Source: Epibacterium sp. Ofav1-8
GTDB lineage: Bacteria; Pseudomonadota; Alphaproteobacteria; Rhodobacterales; Rhodobacteraceae
NCBI RefSeq assembly: GCF_022348185.1
Contig: NZ_JAKRFD010000013.1
Coordinates: 1 to 64,000 of the forward strand
Direction of reading: 5' to 3'
DNA: 64,000 bases
Notes under the pieces: model-generated
The model's database searches: none
The model's input: the letters and a program-made list of their open reading frames with translations, nothing else
Told to the model about the DNA's origin: nothing
Made by a program: the position numbers and the translations under genes
Part shown: positions 8,160 through 17,379 of the stretch, piece by piece
Numbering within the stretch: the first letter of the stretch is position 1
Layout of the letters: each line of letters opens with the position of its first letter

Positions 8160-9107
8160 ATGAATATTCGAACCATGCTTGCCGCAAGCACCGCGATCCT
8201 GCTGGCGGGTGCAGCATCCGCCGACACCATGAAGATCGGCATCACCCAGAACAACGTGGGTGTGGACAGCTATCAGACCACATACGAGAAGGCCTTCATC
8301 GCCGCGGCCGATGCCAATGCGGATATCGAGGCCGTGGTTCTGGATGCGGGCGGCGACGTGGCCCGCCAGATTGCGCAGATGGAAGACCTGATCCAGCAAG
8401 AGGTCGATGCGATCATCATCTGGCCCACCAATGGCGAGGCCGTGATCCCCGCTGTGCGCAAGGCGCAGAAAGCAGGCATTCCGGTGGTTGTCACCAATTC
8501 CAACATTGCCGAGGCGGGCTTCGACTTCATCAAGTCCTTCTCCGGCCCCGACAACATCACCCAAGGCGCGCGCTCGGCAGAGATCATGTGCGACAAGTTC
8601 AAGGACATGGGCATCGCGGATGAGGCTCAGGTGGTCCACATCACCGGCCAGCCCGGCTACACCACCGCCATTGAACGCGCCAAGGGGTTTGAGGACCGCC
8701 TGCCCGAGGTCTGCCCGAATGTAACCATCGTCGACACCCAGCCGGGCGACTGGAACCGCGAGAAATCGCAGCAGGTGATGGAAGCCTTCCTTGTGAAATA
8801 CGACGACATCGACGGCGTCTACGCGGGCGATGACAATATGGGCGTTGGCGCTCTCAACGCCGCCAAGGCTGCGGGCCGTGACGGCATCATCTTTGTCGGG
8901 GCCACCAACTTTGCCGTGGGGTATGAGGCCATGGCAGCGGGGGATTACTGGGGGTCGATCTATCAATCTCCGGTGGATGATGCCGAGGCCGCGTTGCAAA
9001 CCGCCGTCGATATCCTGTCGGGCAAGGACATCCCCTTCCTGAACTACTTCGACACGCCGAAGATCACCCAGGACAATATGGGCGAGTTCACCAAACCCGT
9101 CTTTTAA
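8160..9107 (+). CDS. Sugar-type ABC transporter periplasmic binding protein
   Basis: This 315-residue protein has a Sec signal peptide (MNIRTMLAASTAILLAGAASA) followed by a type I periplasmic binding fold of the ribose/LacI class: KIGITQNN, a DAGGDVARQIAQMEDLI segment, VDAIIIWPTNGEAVIPAV, GIPVVVTNSN, and YAGDDNMGVGALNA. GGGAGGAGAT lies seven bases before the ATG. It is the first gene of the plus-strand operon, with two permeases and a double ATPase downstream. Such proteins bind sugars, polyols or autoinducer-2; the ligand here is not evident from sequence. Confidence 0.9.
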   Translation: MNIRTMLAASTAILLAGAASADTMKIGITQNNVGVDSYQTTYEKAFIAAADANADIEAVVLDAGGDVARQIAQMEDLIQQEVDAIIIWPTNGEAVIPAVRKAQKAGIPVVVTNSNIAEAGFDFIKSFSGPDNITQGARSAEIMCDKFKDMGIADEAQVVHITGQPGYTTAIERAKGFEDRLPEVCPNVTIVDTQPGDWNREKSQQVMEAFLVKYDDIDGVYAGDDNMGVGALNAAKAAGRDGIIFVGATNFAVGYEAMAAGDYWGSIYQSPVDDAEAALQTAVDILSGKDIPFLNYFDTPKITQDNMGEFTKPVF

Positions 9108-9193
9108 GGCGCATCATCATGTGGGGCGCGTCTGCCGGGTGCAGGCGCCCCATATGGCATTTCCCAAAATCGAGATTTGGAAGGGGCACGCCT

Positions 9194-9982
9194 ATGGGAC
9201 GTGTATCGGATCGCGTCTGCCTTGTGACAGGGGCAGCGCAGGGCATAGGCCGCGCCATTTCTGAGGCGCTGCTGCGCGAGGGCGCACAGGTCTGTCTGGC
9301 CGACATCAACGGCGATAAGGTGGCCGAGGTGGCCCAGAGCTTTGCCGTGGATCATCCCGGTCGCGTCACCTCTGCCCCGGTGGATGTTACTGATCGTGCA
9401 CAGGTGCAGGCGATGATCGCCCATACGGTTGTAACCTTCGGCCGGCTGGATGTGAAATTCAACAACGCGGGCGTCAACCGGCCAATGAACTTTCTGGACG
9501 TGACCGAGGAAAACTGGAACTTCATCATGGGCATCAACGGCTTGGGCTGTATGATCGGCATGCAGGAAGCTGCCCGCCAGATGATTGCCCAAGGTCAGGG
9601 CGGTAAGATTATCAACACCGCCTCGGTGGCCAGCCGTCAGGGTTTTGACAATGTTGCCCCCTATTGTGCCTCGAAATGGGCGGTGGTGTCGCTCACCCAA
9701 TCGGGCGCACGGGATCTGGCGAAACATAACATTACCGTCACCGGCTTTGCGCCCGGTGTTGTGGCCACGGAAATGTGGGAGCAGGTTGATCAGGATCTGA
9801 TGGAGATCGGCGCGTCCGAGCGCCCCGGAGAGGCGATGGAGACCTTCTCGGCGGATATCCTCAAGGGACGTGTGGCCACGCCCGAGGATATCACCGGAAC
9901 CACCACGTTTCTGGCCTCTCGGGACAGCGACTACATGACCGGACAGATCGTCATGATCGACGGGGGCATGACCCTCGTGTGA
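9194..9982 (+). CDS. SDR-family NAD(P)-dependent oxidoreductase
   Basis: This 262-residue classical SDR has TGAAQGIG (residues 12-19), an Asp after beta-2 (LADING), the NNAG motif, and catalytic Ser144, Tyr157 and Lys161 (YCASK). The ATG at 9194 follows GGGG at suitable spacing; the reading frame is open further upstream, but that part has no similarity to the family. It lies inside the ABC importer operon between binding protein and permease, which strongly suggests that it acts on the imported compound. It is a paralogue of the SDR at 5279-6088 on the opposite strand. Confidence 0.9.
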   Translation: MGRVSDRVCLVTGAAQGIGRAISEALLREGAQVCLADINGDKVAEVAQSFAVDHPGRVTSAPVDVTDRAQVQAMIAHTVVTFGRLDVKFNNAGVNRPMNFLDVTEENWNFIMGINGLGCMIGMQEAARQMIAQGQGGKIINTASVASRQGFDNVAPYCASKWAVVSLTQSGARDLAKHNITVTGFAPGVVATEMWEQVDQDLMEIGASERPGEAMETFSADILKGRVATPEDITGTTTFLASRDSDYMTGQIVMIDGGMTLV

Positions 9983-10006
9983 CCGGCGACAAGGCAGGAG
10001 GAGCCG

Positions 10007-11026
10007 ATGCCCGAGACATCACAACACGCCCAGAATCCAAGGGAGGGGATGATGGCAACACTGAGCAAAGAGCAAATCGGACGTGTCCTTGCCAAGCAAG
10101 GCATCCTGATTGCTTTCGCGGTCTTTCTGGTCGCCTTTACCATCGCCAACCCCAAATTCCTGTCCGTTGATAATGTGTTCAGCGTCGTGCGTTCCTCCGC
10201 CATTCTCGGCGTGATGGCGCTTGGTGTCACCTTTGTGGTGATCAGTGGCAATCTCGATCTGTCGGTGGGGTCGATGATGTCGTTTTCCACCATCGTGGTG
10301 CTGGATCTGCACGACACGCTCGGACCATTGCTGGCGATCCCGGCGATGTTTGCGATGACGATGGCGCTGGGGGCCTTGATCGGGTTTCTGGTGGGCTATC
10401 TGCGGCTCAATTCGCTGATCGTGACGCTGGGGATGCTCTCGGCCATTCACGGGCTGACACTCACCTATTCGGGCGGGCAGAACATGGATATCGCCGATAA
10501 GGAAGGCACGTGGTTCGGCGTCTTTGGGCAGGGCAGCGCCCTTGGCATCCCGGTGCCGATCCTGATCTTTGCGCTCCTGGCGGCGCTGCTGGGGCTGATC
10601 CTCGGCAAGACCCCATTTGGCCGCAAGATCTATGCGGTGGGGGGCAATGGCACCGCCGCGACCTTCTCGGGCATTCGCCGCGCCCGGACGGTGTTCAGCT
10701 GCTATCTGATCTCTTCAGCCTGTGTGGCCACCGCCGGGCTCATGCAGGCGAGCCGCTCTCTGGGGTCGCAAAACACCGTGGGCCAGGGGTTGGAGCTTGA
10801 GGTGCTCGCCGCTGTGATCCTTGGCGGGGCGTCACTGATGGGGGGATCGGGGACGATCTTCAAAACCGTGATTGGCGTGCTGATCCTCGGGTTCATCCAG
10901 AACGGTCTGCTGCTGCTGGGCCTGCAATTCTACGTCCAGTTCGTGGTGACATGGGTCATCATCATCCTTGCTGTCTGGCTCGATATCGCGGCCAAGCGCG
11001 GCAAGCTCTGGTCGCCAATCGCATAA
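10007..11026 (+). CDS. Sugar-type ABC transporter permease (RbsC family)
   Basis: This 339-residue inner-membrane protein is a RbsC/BPD_transp_2 permease with about eight to ten hydrophobic segments. Recognisable motifs are the early NPKFLSVDN segment, GVTFVVISGNLDLSVGSM, GFLVGYLRLNSLIVTLGML and AAVILGGASLMGGSGT. The ATG at 10007 has AGGAGGAG just upstream; an internal ATG at 10049 also has a Shine-Dalgarno sequence and cannot be excluded. It would pair with the following permease as a heterodimeric channel. Confidence 0.9.
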   Translation: MPETSQHAQNPREGMMATLSKEQIGRVLAKQGILIAFAVFLVAFTIANPKFLSVDNVFSVVRSSAILGVMALGVTFVVISGNLDLSVGSMMSFSTIVVLDLHDTLGPLLAIPAMFAMTMALGALIGFLVGYLRLNSLIVTLGMLSAIHGLTLTYSGGQNMDIADKEGTWFGVFGQGSALGIPVPILIFALLAALLGLILGKTPFGRKIYAVGGNGTAATFSGIRRARTVFSCYLISSACVATAGLMQASRSLGSQNTVGQGLELEVLAAVILGGASLMGGSGTIFKTVIGVLILGFIQNGLLLLGLQFYVQFVVTWVIIILAVWLDIAAKRGKLWSPIA

Positions 11027-11040
11027 GAAGGGAGAGGCCC

Positions 11041-12042
11041 ATGCAACCGGGTGCATTGTCCAAGGCGCTGAAAAACGGCGCTATCTGGGGCTTCATCGTG
11101 CTGGAGCTGATCTTCTTCAGCGTCGCGGGCGAGTTTCTGTCGCTCTCCGACAAGGCCTTTATGGATTTTGAAAACATGCTGCTTTTGCTGAAGCAGTCCG
11201 CCCCCATCGGGATCATTGCGATGGGCATGACCATCGTCATGGTAAACGGCAATATCGACCTCAGTGTCGGGGCGACCTTTGCCATCGCCGCGATCGTGCT
11301 GCTCGACAGTATGACATGGCCGATCTTTGCGGGGCTGGGCGACTGGGTGATCCCGGTGGCGTGGCTCTTGGCGCTGACGGTCGGCACGCTGCTTGGCGCG
11401 CTCAACGGGCTTATTGTGTGGAAAACCGGGGTTGATGCCTTCATCGTGACGCTGGGGTCCATGCTGGGCTATCGCGGCATCGTCTTTATGTTCAACGGCG
11501 AGAACCCGACCTCGCATCTGAACTGGACGCTGGTGGATTTTGCCGAGGCGCAATTTCTTGGCCTGCACACCGCCACATGGTTCCTGCTGGCGGTGACGCT
11601 GGCGATCTGGTTCCTGATGGCGCGCACCGTGCATGGGCGCAACGCCTATGCCATTGGCGACAATCGCGACGCCGCCGTGAACGCCGGTATCCGCGTCGGC
11701 CCGCATATGATGGTCAACTTCGCCATCATCGGCTTTCTCGCAGCGCTCTCGGCCGTGGTGTTTTACTCCGAAAGCGGCTCGGTCAATCCCAATGACGGCC
11801 AGTTATATGAGCTCTGGGTGATTACGGCCGTGGTCCTTGGCGGCACCAAGATCACCGGCGGCGCGGGATCGGTGATCGGCACCTTCGGCGGTGTCATCGC
11901 GATCCAGCTGTTGCGCAAGGGGCTGGGCCATATCGGCGCCGATACCTCCACCGTGAACCTGGTGATCGGCCTCATTCTGATTGCGGTGCTGTTTCTTGAT
12001 CGTCAGCTCAACGTCAAAGGCAAAGAGGAACTGAAGGTATGA
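11041..12042 (+). CDS. Sugar-type ABC transporter permease (RbsC family), second subunit
   Basis: This 333-residue permease is of the same family as its neighbour, with MGMTIVMVNGNIDLSVGATF, GALNGLIVWKTGVDAFIVTLGSML and VVLGGTKITGGAGSVIGTF. The ATG at 11041 is preceded by GGGAGAGG. It starts 14 bp after the first permease and overlaps the ATPase gene by 4 bp, so the three are translationally coupled. Two different permeases, rather than one homodimeric RbsC, make this a heterodimeric importer. Confidence 0.9.
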   Translation: MQPGALSKALKNGAIWGFIVLELIFFSVAGEFLSLSDKAFMDFENMLLLLKQSAPIGIIAMGMTIVMVNGNIDLSVGATFAIAAIVLLDSMTWPIFAGLGDWVIPVAWLLALTVGTLLGALNGLIVWKTGVDAFIVTLGSMLGYRGIVFMFNGENPTSHLNWTLVDFAEAQFLGLHTATWFLLAVTLAIWFLMARTVHGRNAYAIGDNRDAAVNAGIRVGPHMMVNFAIIGFLAALSAVVFYSESGSVNPNDGQLYELWVITAVVLGGTKITGGAGSVIGTFGGVIAIQLLRKGLGHIGADTSTVNLVIGLILIAVLFLDRQLNVKGKEELKV

Positions 12043-13544
12043 GTGATCCGGTTCTGCGTCTCGAAAACATCGTCAAAACCTTCCCCGGTGTGCGGGCGCT
12101 GGACGGGGTGTCCTTTTCGGTGATGCCGGGCGAAGTGCACGCCCTCATGGGGGAAAACGGTGCTGGAAAATCCACCCTGATGAAGGTGCTCGGCGGCATT
12201 CACCAGCCCGATGACGGCCACATCTATATGGGCAACAACAAGGCGGTGATGGCAGGCCCCCTTGAGGCCAAGGCCAAGGGCATCGTCTTTATCCATCAGG
12301 AGCTGAGCCTCGCCGAGGAGCTCTCGGTGGCGGAAAACATCTACCTCGGGGAGCTGCCGCGCAAGAGCTTTGGCCGGGTGGACTGGCCCCGGCTCGCAGC
12401 AAACGCCAATGCGATCCTGAAAAAGCTGAACGTGGGCTTTGATGCCAAGGCCCGTGTGGGTGATCTGTCGATTGCCAATCAGCAGATGGTCGAAATCGCC
12501 CGCGCGCTCACCGTGGACGCCAAGGCGGTGATCTTTGACGAACCCACCGCCTCGCTGACGGACGCGGAAAAGGTGGTACTCTTTGACGTAATCGCAGATC
12601 TGCAACGCGAGGGCGTCGGGATCATCTATATTTCCCACCGCATGGAAGAGATCTTTAAGATCACCGACCGCATCACCGTGCTGCGCGACGGGCAGTATCA
12701 GGGCACAGTCGAGACCGCCGACACCAACGAGGAAGCCGTCACCCAGATGATGATCGGGCGTAAGCTGGACCTCTCTCGCAACGCCGCGCATCACGAATTG
12801 GGCGATGTGGCATTGGAGGTGCGGGGCCTCAGCTGCGGCAAACTGTTTCACGACGTGAGCTTTGAGGTGCGCCGGGGCGAGGTTCTGGGCTTTTACGGTC
12901 TGGTGGGTGCGGGTCGCACAGAGATTGCCGAGACGCTCTTTGGCCTGCGCGACCCGTCCGCCGGGCAGATCCTGCTCGATGGGCGCGAGGTGCGGATCAC
13001 CTCCCCGGTGGAGGCCATCAATATGGGCATCTCTCTGGTGCCGGAGGACCGCAAAGGTCAGGGTCTGGTGCTGGGCATGAGCTGTCGCGACAACATGACC
13101 CTGCCGCAGGTGGATGACCTGAAGGCCGGGCCATTTGTGGCCGAAGGCGCGGAAATCGCGATCTTTGATCAGTATCGCGACCGGCTCGACATTCGCACCC
13201 CCGGCTGGCGGCAGCAGGTGGGCAACCTGTCCGGCGGCAATCAGCAAAAGATCGTCATCGGCAAATGGTTGTCGATGCACCCCAATGTGCTGATCGTGGA
13301 CGAACCCACGCGCGGTATCGACGTGGGCAGCAAATCCGAGATCCACAAGCTGCTGCGCGGGCTGGCCGCACAGGGCTATGCGGTGATCGTTATCAGCTCC
13401 GAGATGCCCGAGGTGCTGCATGTCTCCGACCGGATCGTGGCGATGTATTCAGGCCGCATCATGCGCAGCTTCACCTCTGAAGAGGTCACCGAGGACAGTC
13501 TGATCCAGTCAATTTCGGGCTTGGAAGGCGGTCAGGTGGCCTGA
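12039..13544 (+). CDS. Sugar ABC transporter ATPase with two nucleotide-binding domains (RbsA family)
   Basis: This 501-residue protein has two ABC ATPase domains. The first has Walker A GENGAGKST and Walker B VIFDEPTASL, with the signature replaced by LSIANQQ. The second has a degenerate Walker A (GLVGAGRTE), the signature LSGGNQQK and Walker B LIVDEPTRGID. This asymmetry is characteristic of RbsA/MglA/XylG proteins that energise heterodimeric or homodimeric RbsC-type permeases. It is the last gene of the plus-strand importer operon. Confidence 0.93.
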   Translation: MSDPVLRLENIVKTFPGVRALDGVSFSVMPGEVHALMGENGAGKSTLMKVLGGIHQPDDGHIYMGNNKAVMAGPLEAKAKGIVFIHQELSLAEELSVAENIYLGELPRKSFGRVDWPRLAANANAILKKLNVGFDAKARVGDLSIANQQMVEIARALTVDAKAVIFDEPTASLTDAEKVVLFDVIADLQREGVGIIYISHRMEEIFKITDRITVLRDGQYQGTVETADTNEEAVTQMMIGRKLDLSRNAAHHELGDVALEVRGLSCGKLFHDVSFEVRRGEVLGFYGLVGAGRTEIAETLFGLRDPSAGQILLDGREVRITSPVEAINMGISLVPEDRKGQGLVLGMSCRDNMTLPQVDDLKAGPFVAEGAEIAIFDQYRDRLDIRTPGWRQQVGNLSGGNQQKIVIGKWLSMHPNVLIVDEPTRGIDVGSKSEIHKLLRGLAAQGYAVIVISSEMPEVLHVSDRIVAMYSGRIMRSFTSEEVTEDSLIQSISGLEGGQVA

Positions 13545-13870
13545 GCGCCACGCGTTCAGGCTCCGTCAATAACGGGGGCGCTGACACGCTGTCACCGGAT
13601 AACATGTCCTGATCCTGTTCATCCCGGCGCGCGCTGCGGTTACCCAATTCGCGCTGATCCAAAGTGTAAGTCAGGGCATGGCCGGGCGCGGCACCGACAT
13701 GACTGTGCGCCGCTTCCGCCCTGCCTGATCGCATGTCGCTGGCACACCCGTCAGCCCGGCGTGGGGCTGCATTTATTTATTCAAATAACCCGAATTATAA
13801 CTTCGATAGTTGGCCAATACTCTTGCTTCGCCGGATGACATAGCTTGTCCGCAACAAGGGAAACAGCCTC
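13545..13870. other. Intergenic region between importer operon and VOC gene
   Basis: I see no convincing gene in these 326 bp. A perfect short palindrome TGACA-CGC-TGTCA lies at 13582-13594 and another, TTATTT-ATTC-AAATAA, at 13773-13788. The last 100 bp are AT-rich and probably hold the promoter of the VOC gene, with the second palindrome a possible operator. No hairpin followed by a T run is obvious after the ATPase gene. Confidence 0.5.
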
Positions 13871-14266
13871 ATGCACCTCGATTATGTGACCATCCGGACT
13901 CGAAATCTCGCTGCAACGCGGGCGTTCTTCATTGAGGTCTTCGGGCTGGAAGAACGCCCGCGCCCGCAGGAGATCCAGCGTATTCCGGGCCATTGGCTCT
14001 ATGCCGGAGACGCGCCGATCGTCCATCTGATCGGATCGCGCGGCCCGAATACGGGCATCTGCCCAGAGGCGTGGGATCACGTCGCTTTCCGCCTCAACGA
14101 CTATGCCCGGTTCCGCGCCAGCCTCGCGCAAAAGGGCATTCGCTACTCCACCATGGACCTGCCCGAATTGAACGAGCGCCGCCTGTTCTTCCGCGCGCCC
14201 TGCGGTCCACTCATCGAAACCGTGTTCCGCGGGAACGCATGCCTCACAGGAGAAGAGAATGACTGA
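13871..14266 (+). CDS. VOC (glyoxalase/bleomycin-resistance) superfamily protein
   Basis: This 131-residue protein has the VOC layout of two beta-alpha-beta-beta-beta units: HLDYVTIRTRNLAATRAFFIEVFGLEE, then WDHVAFRLNDYARFRASLAQKGI, with candidate metal ligands His2, His59-region (IVHL) and Glu in the terminal PLIETVF segment. The family includes glyoxalases, dioxygenases and isomerases of small molecules; the reaction is not evident. Its 3' end overlaps the start of the SDR remnant by 8 bp, so the two formed an operon. Confidence 0.8.
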   Translation: MHLDYVTIRTRNLAATRAFFIEVFGLEERPRPQEIQRIPGHWLYAGDAPIVHLIGSRGPNTGICPEAWDHVAFRLNDYARFRASLAQKGIRYSTMDLPELNERRLFFRAPCGPLIETVFRGNACLTGEEND

Positions 14267-14380
14267 TCTAACAGGAACAAAGGCAATCGTGATCGGTGGC
14301 ACCTCGGGGATTGGCGCAGCCGTTGCCCAAGCGCTGGCAGAGCGCGGAGCCGCATCGACGGCGGCGCCTTGATCAACTGA
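14259..14380 (+). pseudogene. SDR gene reduced to its two ends by an internal deletion
   Basis: The ATG at 14259 opens a frame encoding an SDR N-terminus, VIGGTSGIGAAVAQALAERG, but stops after 37 codons at 14372. In another frame, bases 14353-14380 encode IDGGALIN followed by a stop, exactly the usual C-terminus of such SDRs. The middle of a gene of about 240 codons is therefore missing, and the junction (around 14350) shifts the frame. Its former position between VOC and MFS genes suggests that it belonged to this operon. Confidence 0.8.
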
Positions 14381-14394
14381 ACCGGAGTCTTCCG

Positions 14395-15573
14395 ATGCCA
14401 ACAGAAGCTAAACTGCCGTTGCAAGTCTGGATCTTGACCCTTTCCGCATTTGCCATCGGCACCGCCGAATTTGTCATCGCAGGGCTTCTGACCCAGGTGG
14501 CAGAGGATCTGGCCATCTCCGAAGGTCAGGCCGGGCAACTCATCACCGCCTATGCGCTGGCGATCGTGATCGGCGGCCCGGTGCTGACCCTTTGGCTGGC
14601 CCGGTTCGACAAGCGCAGGGTGTTGCTAGGGCTGATGGGGCTCTTCATCGCCGGCAACCTGCTGTCGGCCTATGCCGATGACTTCTCGACGCTGTTGTTC
14701 AGCCGCATCGTCGCCGGGTTAACCCAAGGCCCCTTCTACGGCATCGGTGCCGTCGTCGCGACCCGGTTGGTCCCGGATCGCATGGCGGGTCGCGCCGTGG
14801 GCCAGATGTTCGCCGGGTTGACGCTGGCCAATGTTCTGGGGGTGCCAGGTGGCGCCTGGATCGGCAATAGCGCCGGCTGGAACACCACGTTCCAGGTGGT
14901 GGCCGCGCTTGGTGTGGTGGCGGCTGCGGCCATTCTCGTGGCCATTCCCCGGCAACCGCGCGAGGTCCCGGCCTCTGTGCGCGGCCAGATCAGCGCCTTT
15001 GCAGATCGCAACCTGTTGGCAAGCCTCGCCTTCACCATCCTAGCCTGGACCGGTTTCATGGGGTTCTACGGCTATATTGCCCCGGTGGCCGAACAGGTGG
15101 CGGGATTTGCCCGCGCTGATGTGACCTGGGTTCTGGTCATCGTCGGGCTCGGGCTGGTGCTCGGCAATACGCTGGGTGGGCGCTCCGCCGATGCAAACCT
15201 GCGTCTGTCCCTGATCGGCTGGCCGATCGCCATGATCGCAGCCCTGCTGGTGGTCGGTCTGCTGGCGCCGGTGCCATGGGCTTTTGTCCCGGCGGCCTTT
15301 GTGTTCGGGGTGATGAGCTTTGCCAATGTGCCGGCCATGCAGATGCGCGTCATGCGTCATGGCAGCGCCGCCCCTGAACTGGCCGCAACCGCCAATATTT
15401 CCGCCTTCAACATCGCCAACGCCCTGGGCGGCATCATCGGTGCCGCAGTTGTCGACAGCACTTTGGGTGCAGCCGCCATCCCCTATGCCGCAGCGCTGGT
15501 GCCCGTACTGGGCGTGCTGTTCATCCTCACGCAGGAGCGCAGATCCAAGCCCGACACCGCCACAGGAGCCTGA
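14395..15573 (+). CDS. MFS transporter, DHA1-type drug/sugar efflux
   Basis: This 392-residue membrane protein has twelve predicted hydrophobic segments and motifs of the AraJ/YdhP efflux group: the N-terminal AFAIGTAEFVIAGLLTQVAEDL, the loop LARFDKRRVLLG, and the motif-C-like GVPGGAWIG. GGAG lies eight bases before the ATG at 14395, 14 bp after the SDR remnant. Members export sugars, purines or drugs; the substrate is unknown. The neighbouring Old Yellow Enzyme and VOC protein would fit detoxification. Confidence 0.88.
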   Translation: MPTEAKLPLQVWILTLSAFAIGTAEFVIAGLLTQVAEDLAISEGQAGQLITAYALAIVIGGPVLTLWLARFDKRRVLLGLMGLFIAGNLLSAYADDFSTLLFSRIVAGLTQGPFYGIGAVVATRLVPDRMAGRAVGQMFAGLTLANVLGVPGGAWIGNSAGWNTTFQVVAALGVVAAAAILVAIPRQPREVPASVRGQISAFADRNLLASLAFTILAWTGFMGFYGYIAPVAEQVAGFARADVTWVLVIVGLGLVLGNTLGGRSADANLRLSLIGWPIAMIAALLVVGLLAPVPWAFVPAAFVFGVMSFANVPAMQMRVMRHGSAAPELAATANISAFNIANALGGIIGAAVVDSTLGAAAIPYAAALVPVLGVLFILTQERRSKPDTATGA

Positions 15574-15620
15574 GCGCTCGCGCGGCTCCCTCACCTCTTT
15601 ATCATAACCGGAGACCCAAA

Positions 15621-16727
15621 ATGACACTTCTGTTCGCCCCGACCCGGATCGGCCAACTGGACCTGCCCTCGCGCATCGCGCTGGCCCCGATGACCCGCTG
15701 CCGCACGGACCAACCCGGCAATATTCCCAATGAGATGATGGCCGACTACTACGCCCAACGTGCCAGTGCTGGCCTGATCCTGACCGAAGCCACGCAGATC
15801 AGCCAGCAGGGCCAGGGCTATTCCTTCACCCCCGGCATCCACACGGATGCGCAAGTGGCCGGTTGGCGCAAGGTCACCGAGGCCGTTCACACAGCCGGCG
15901 GGCGAATCTTCAGCCAGCTTTGGCACGTCGGCCGAATGAGCCACCCGATGTTCCATGCCGATGGGCTGCCGGTCGCGCTCTCGGCCATTGCTCCGGAGGC
16001 GACGGTCTGGGTGGTCGATGCCCAGACCGGACAGGGGGGCATGGCGGAGTGCCCGACGCCCCGCGCGCTGGAAACTGAAGAGATCCCCGGCATTACCGCC
16101 GACTATGTCCAGGCCGCGCGCAACGCCCGCGACGCGGGTTTTGACGGGGTCGAGATCCACGCCGCCAATGGCTATCTGATCGATTCCTTCCTGCGCAGCA
16201 GTTCCAACAAGCGCGACGATGCCTATGGCGGCAGCGTGGAAAGCCGCATCCGCTTTGCCGTCGAGACGGTGGCGGCAGTGGCGGCCGAAATCGGGGCTGA
16301 TCGCGTTGGCATTCGGATTTCGCCCTTCATCACCCAGCGCGGCATGGATGATCCCGAAGCACCCGAGACCCTGCTGGCGCTGGCGCGCGCGCTTGGCCGT
16401 ATCGGGATCGCCTATATCCATATCGCCGAGGCCGATTGGGACGACGCGCCGGAGACCCCGCGCGATTTCCGTCTGGCCCTGCGGGCCGCGTTCCCCGGCG
16501 CCATCCTGGTGGCGGGCGGCTATGACAAGGAGCGGGCCGAGGCCATTCTGGCCGAGGGGCTTGCTGATGTGGTGGCCTTCGGACGTCCGTTCATTGCCAA
16601 CCCGGACCTGCCGCGCCGCTATGCCGAGAACCTGCCGCTGGCCGCATTCGACGGGGAGACGCTGTTTGGCGGCGACCGGCAGGGCTACACCACCTATGCC
16701 GCCTATGAGGACACCGCCCCGGCCTGA
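15621..16727 (+). CDS. Old Yellow Enzyme-type FMN alkene reductase
   Basis: This 368-residue TIM-barrel flavoprotein matches NemA/OYE proteins: IALAPMTRCRT, SAGLILTEATQIS, QLWHVGR, the active-site segment EIHAANGYLIDSFLR with its His/Asn pair for substrate binding, DDAYGGS, and the FMN phosphate region VAFGRPFIANPDLP. Members reduce activated C=C bonds and nitro or nitrate esters with NADPH. The gene starts 47 bp after the MFS gene with GGAG upstream, and is probably co-transcribed. Confidence 0.92.
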   Translation: MTLLFAPTRIGQLDLPSRIALAPMTRCRTDQPGNIPNEMMADYYAQRASAGLILTEATQISQQGQGYSFTPGIHTDAQVAGWRKVTEAVHTAGGRIFSQLWHVGRMSHPMFHADGLPVALSAIAPEATVWVVDAQTGQGGMAECPTPRALETEEIPGITADYVQAARNARDAGFDGVEIHAANGYLIDSFLRSSSNKRDDAYGGSVESRIRFAVETVAAVAAEIGADRVGIRISPFITQRGMDDPEAPETLLALARALGRIGIAYIHIAEADWDDAPETPRDFRLALRAAFPGAILVAGGYDKERAEAILAEGLADVVAFGRPFIANPDLPRRYAENLPLAAFDGETLFGGDRQGYTTYAAYEDTAPA

Positions 16728-16864
16728 TCCTGCGGACGACGACTTGCCAGAGGGGACACCGGCGCATTCTTTGGTCGGGGCAAATTCTGATTTCAGAAGC
16801 CGCCGATTGTTCCCCCTGGCTTTCCACGCAACCGTTGAGCCGACGCAAAAACGGGAGGACGCCA

Positions 16865-17362
16865 ATGCTGCGCATCGTCGAACAGAACTTCACCCAAGAC
16901 CTGACACCGGAACAGCGGCTGGAGGAGCTGGGCCTCGAGCTGCCGCCGGTGTCCGGGGCGGTCGGTGCCTATGCGCCCTGGATGCAGGTTGGCAACGTCA
17001 TCTACACTTCCGGGCAATTGCCCTGGGTCGACGGGGATCTGAAATACACCGGCAAGATGGGTGCGGAGCTGACGGTGCAGGACGGGTATCAGGCCTTTCT
17101 TCTGTCGGCCCTCAATGGCCTTGCGCAACTGCAAGACGCGCTGGGATCGCTGAACCGGGTGCGGCGTATCCTGCGGGTCGAGGGTACGGCTCATACCACG
17201 CCGGACTTCACTGAACAGCCCGCTGCGCTGGATGGTGCGTCGGATCTAGTCAACGCGGTGTTCGGAGAGCGGGGCCGGCACACGCGGATGATCTACTCCG
17301 ACACCGCCATGTGCCTGAATTGCGCCACGCTGGTGGTGCTCTGGGCTGAAGTCGATATCTGA
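16865..17362 (+). CDS. RidA/YjgF-family protein
   Basis: This 165-residue protein belongs to the RidA superfamily in its longer form. It has YTSGQLPW, a central AQLQDALGSLNRVRRILRVEG segment and a terminal CLNCATLVVLWAEVDI strand. Canonical RidA hydrolyses reactive enamines/imines and uses an Arg that follows the core; whether this subgroup does so is uncertain. The ATG at 16865 is supported by GGAGG upstream. It follows the OYE gene and precedes the OpuAC-like gene by 17 bp. Confidence 0.85.
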   Translation: MLRIVEQNFTQDLTPEQRLEELGLELPPVSGAVGAYAPWMQVGNVIYTSGQLPWVDGDLKYTGKMGAELTVQDGYQAFLLSALNGLAQLQDALGSLNRVRRILRVEGTAHTTPDFTEQPAALDGASDLVNAVFGERGRHTRMIYSDTAMCLNCATLVVLWAEVDI

Positions 17363-17379
17363 AACGAGGTTTCAAAGAC

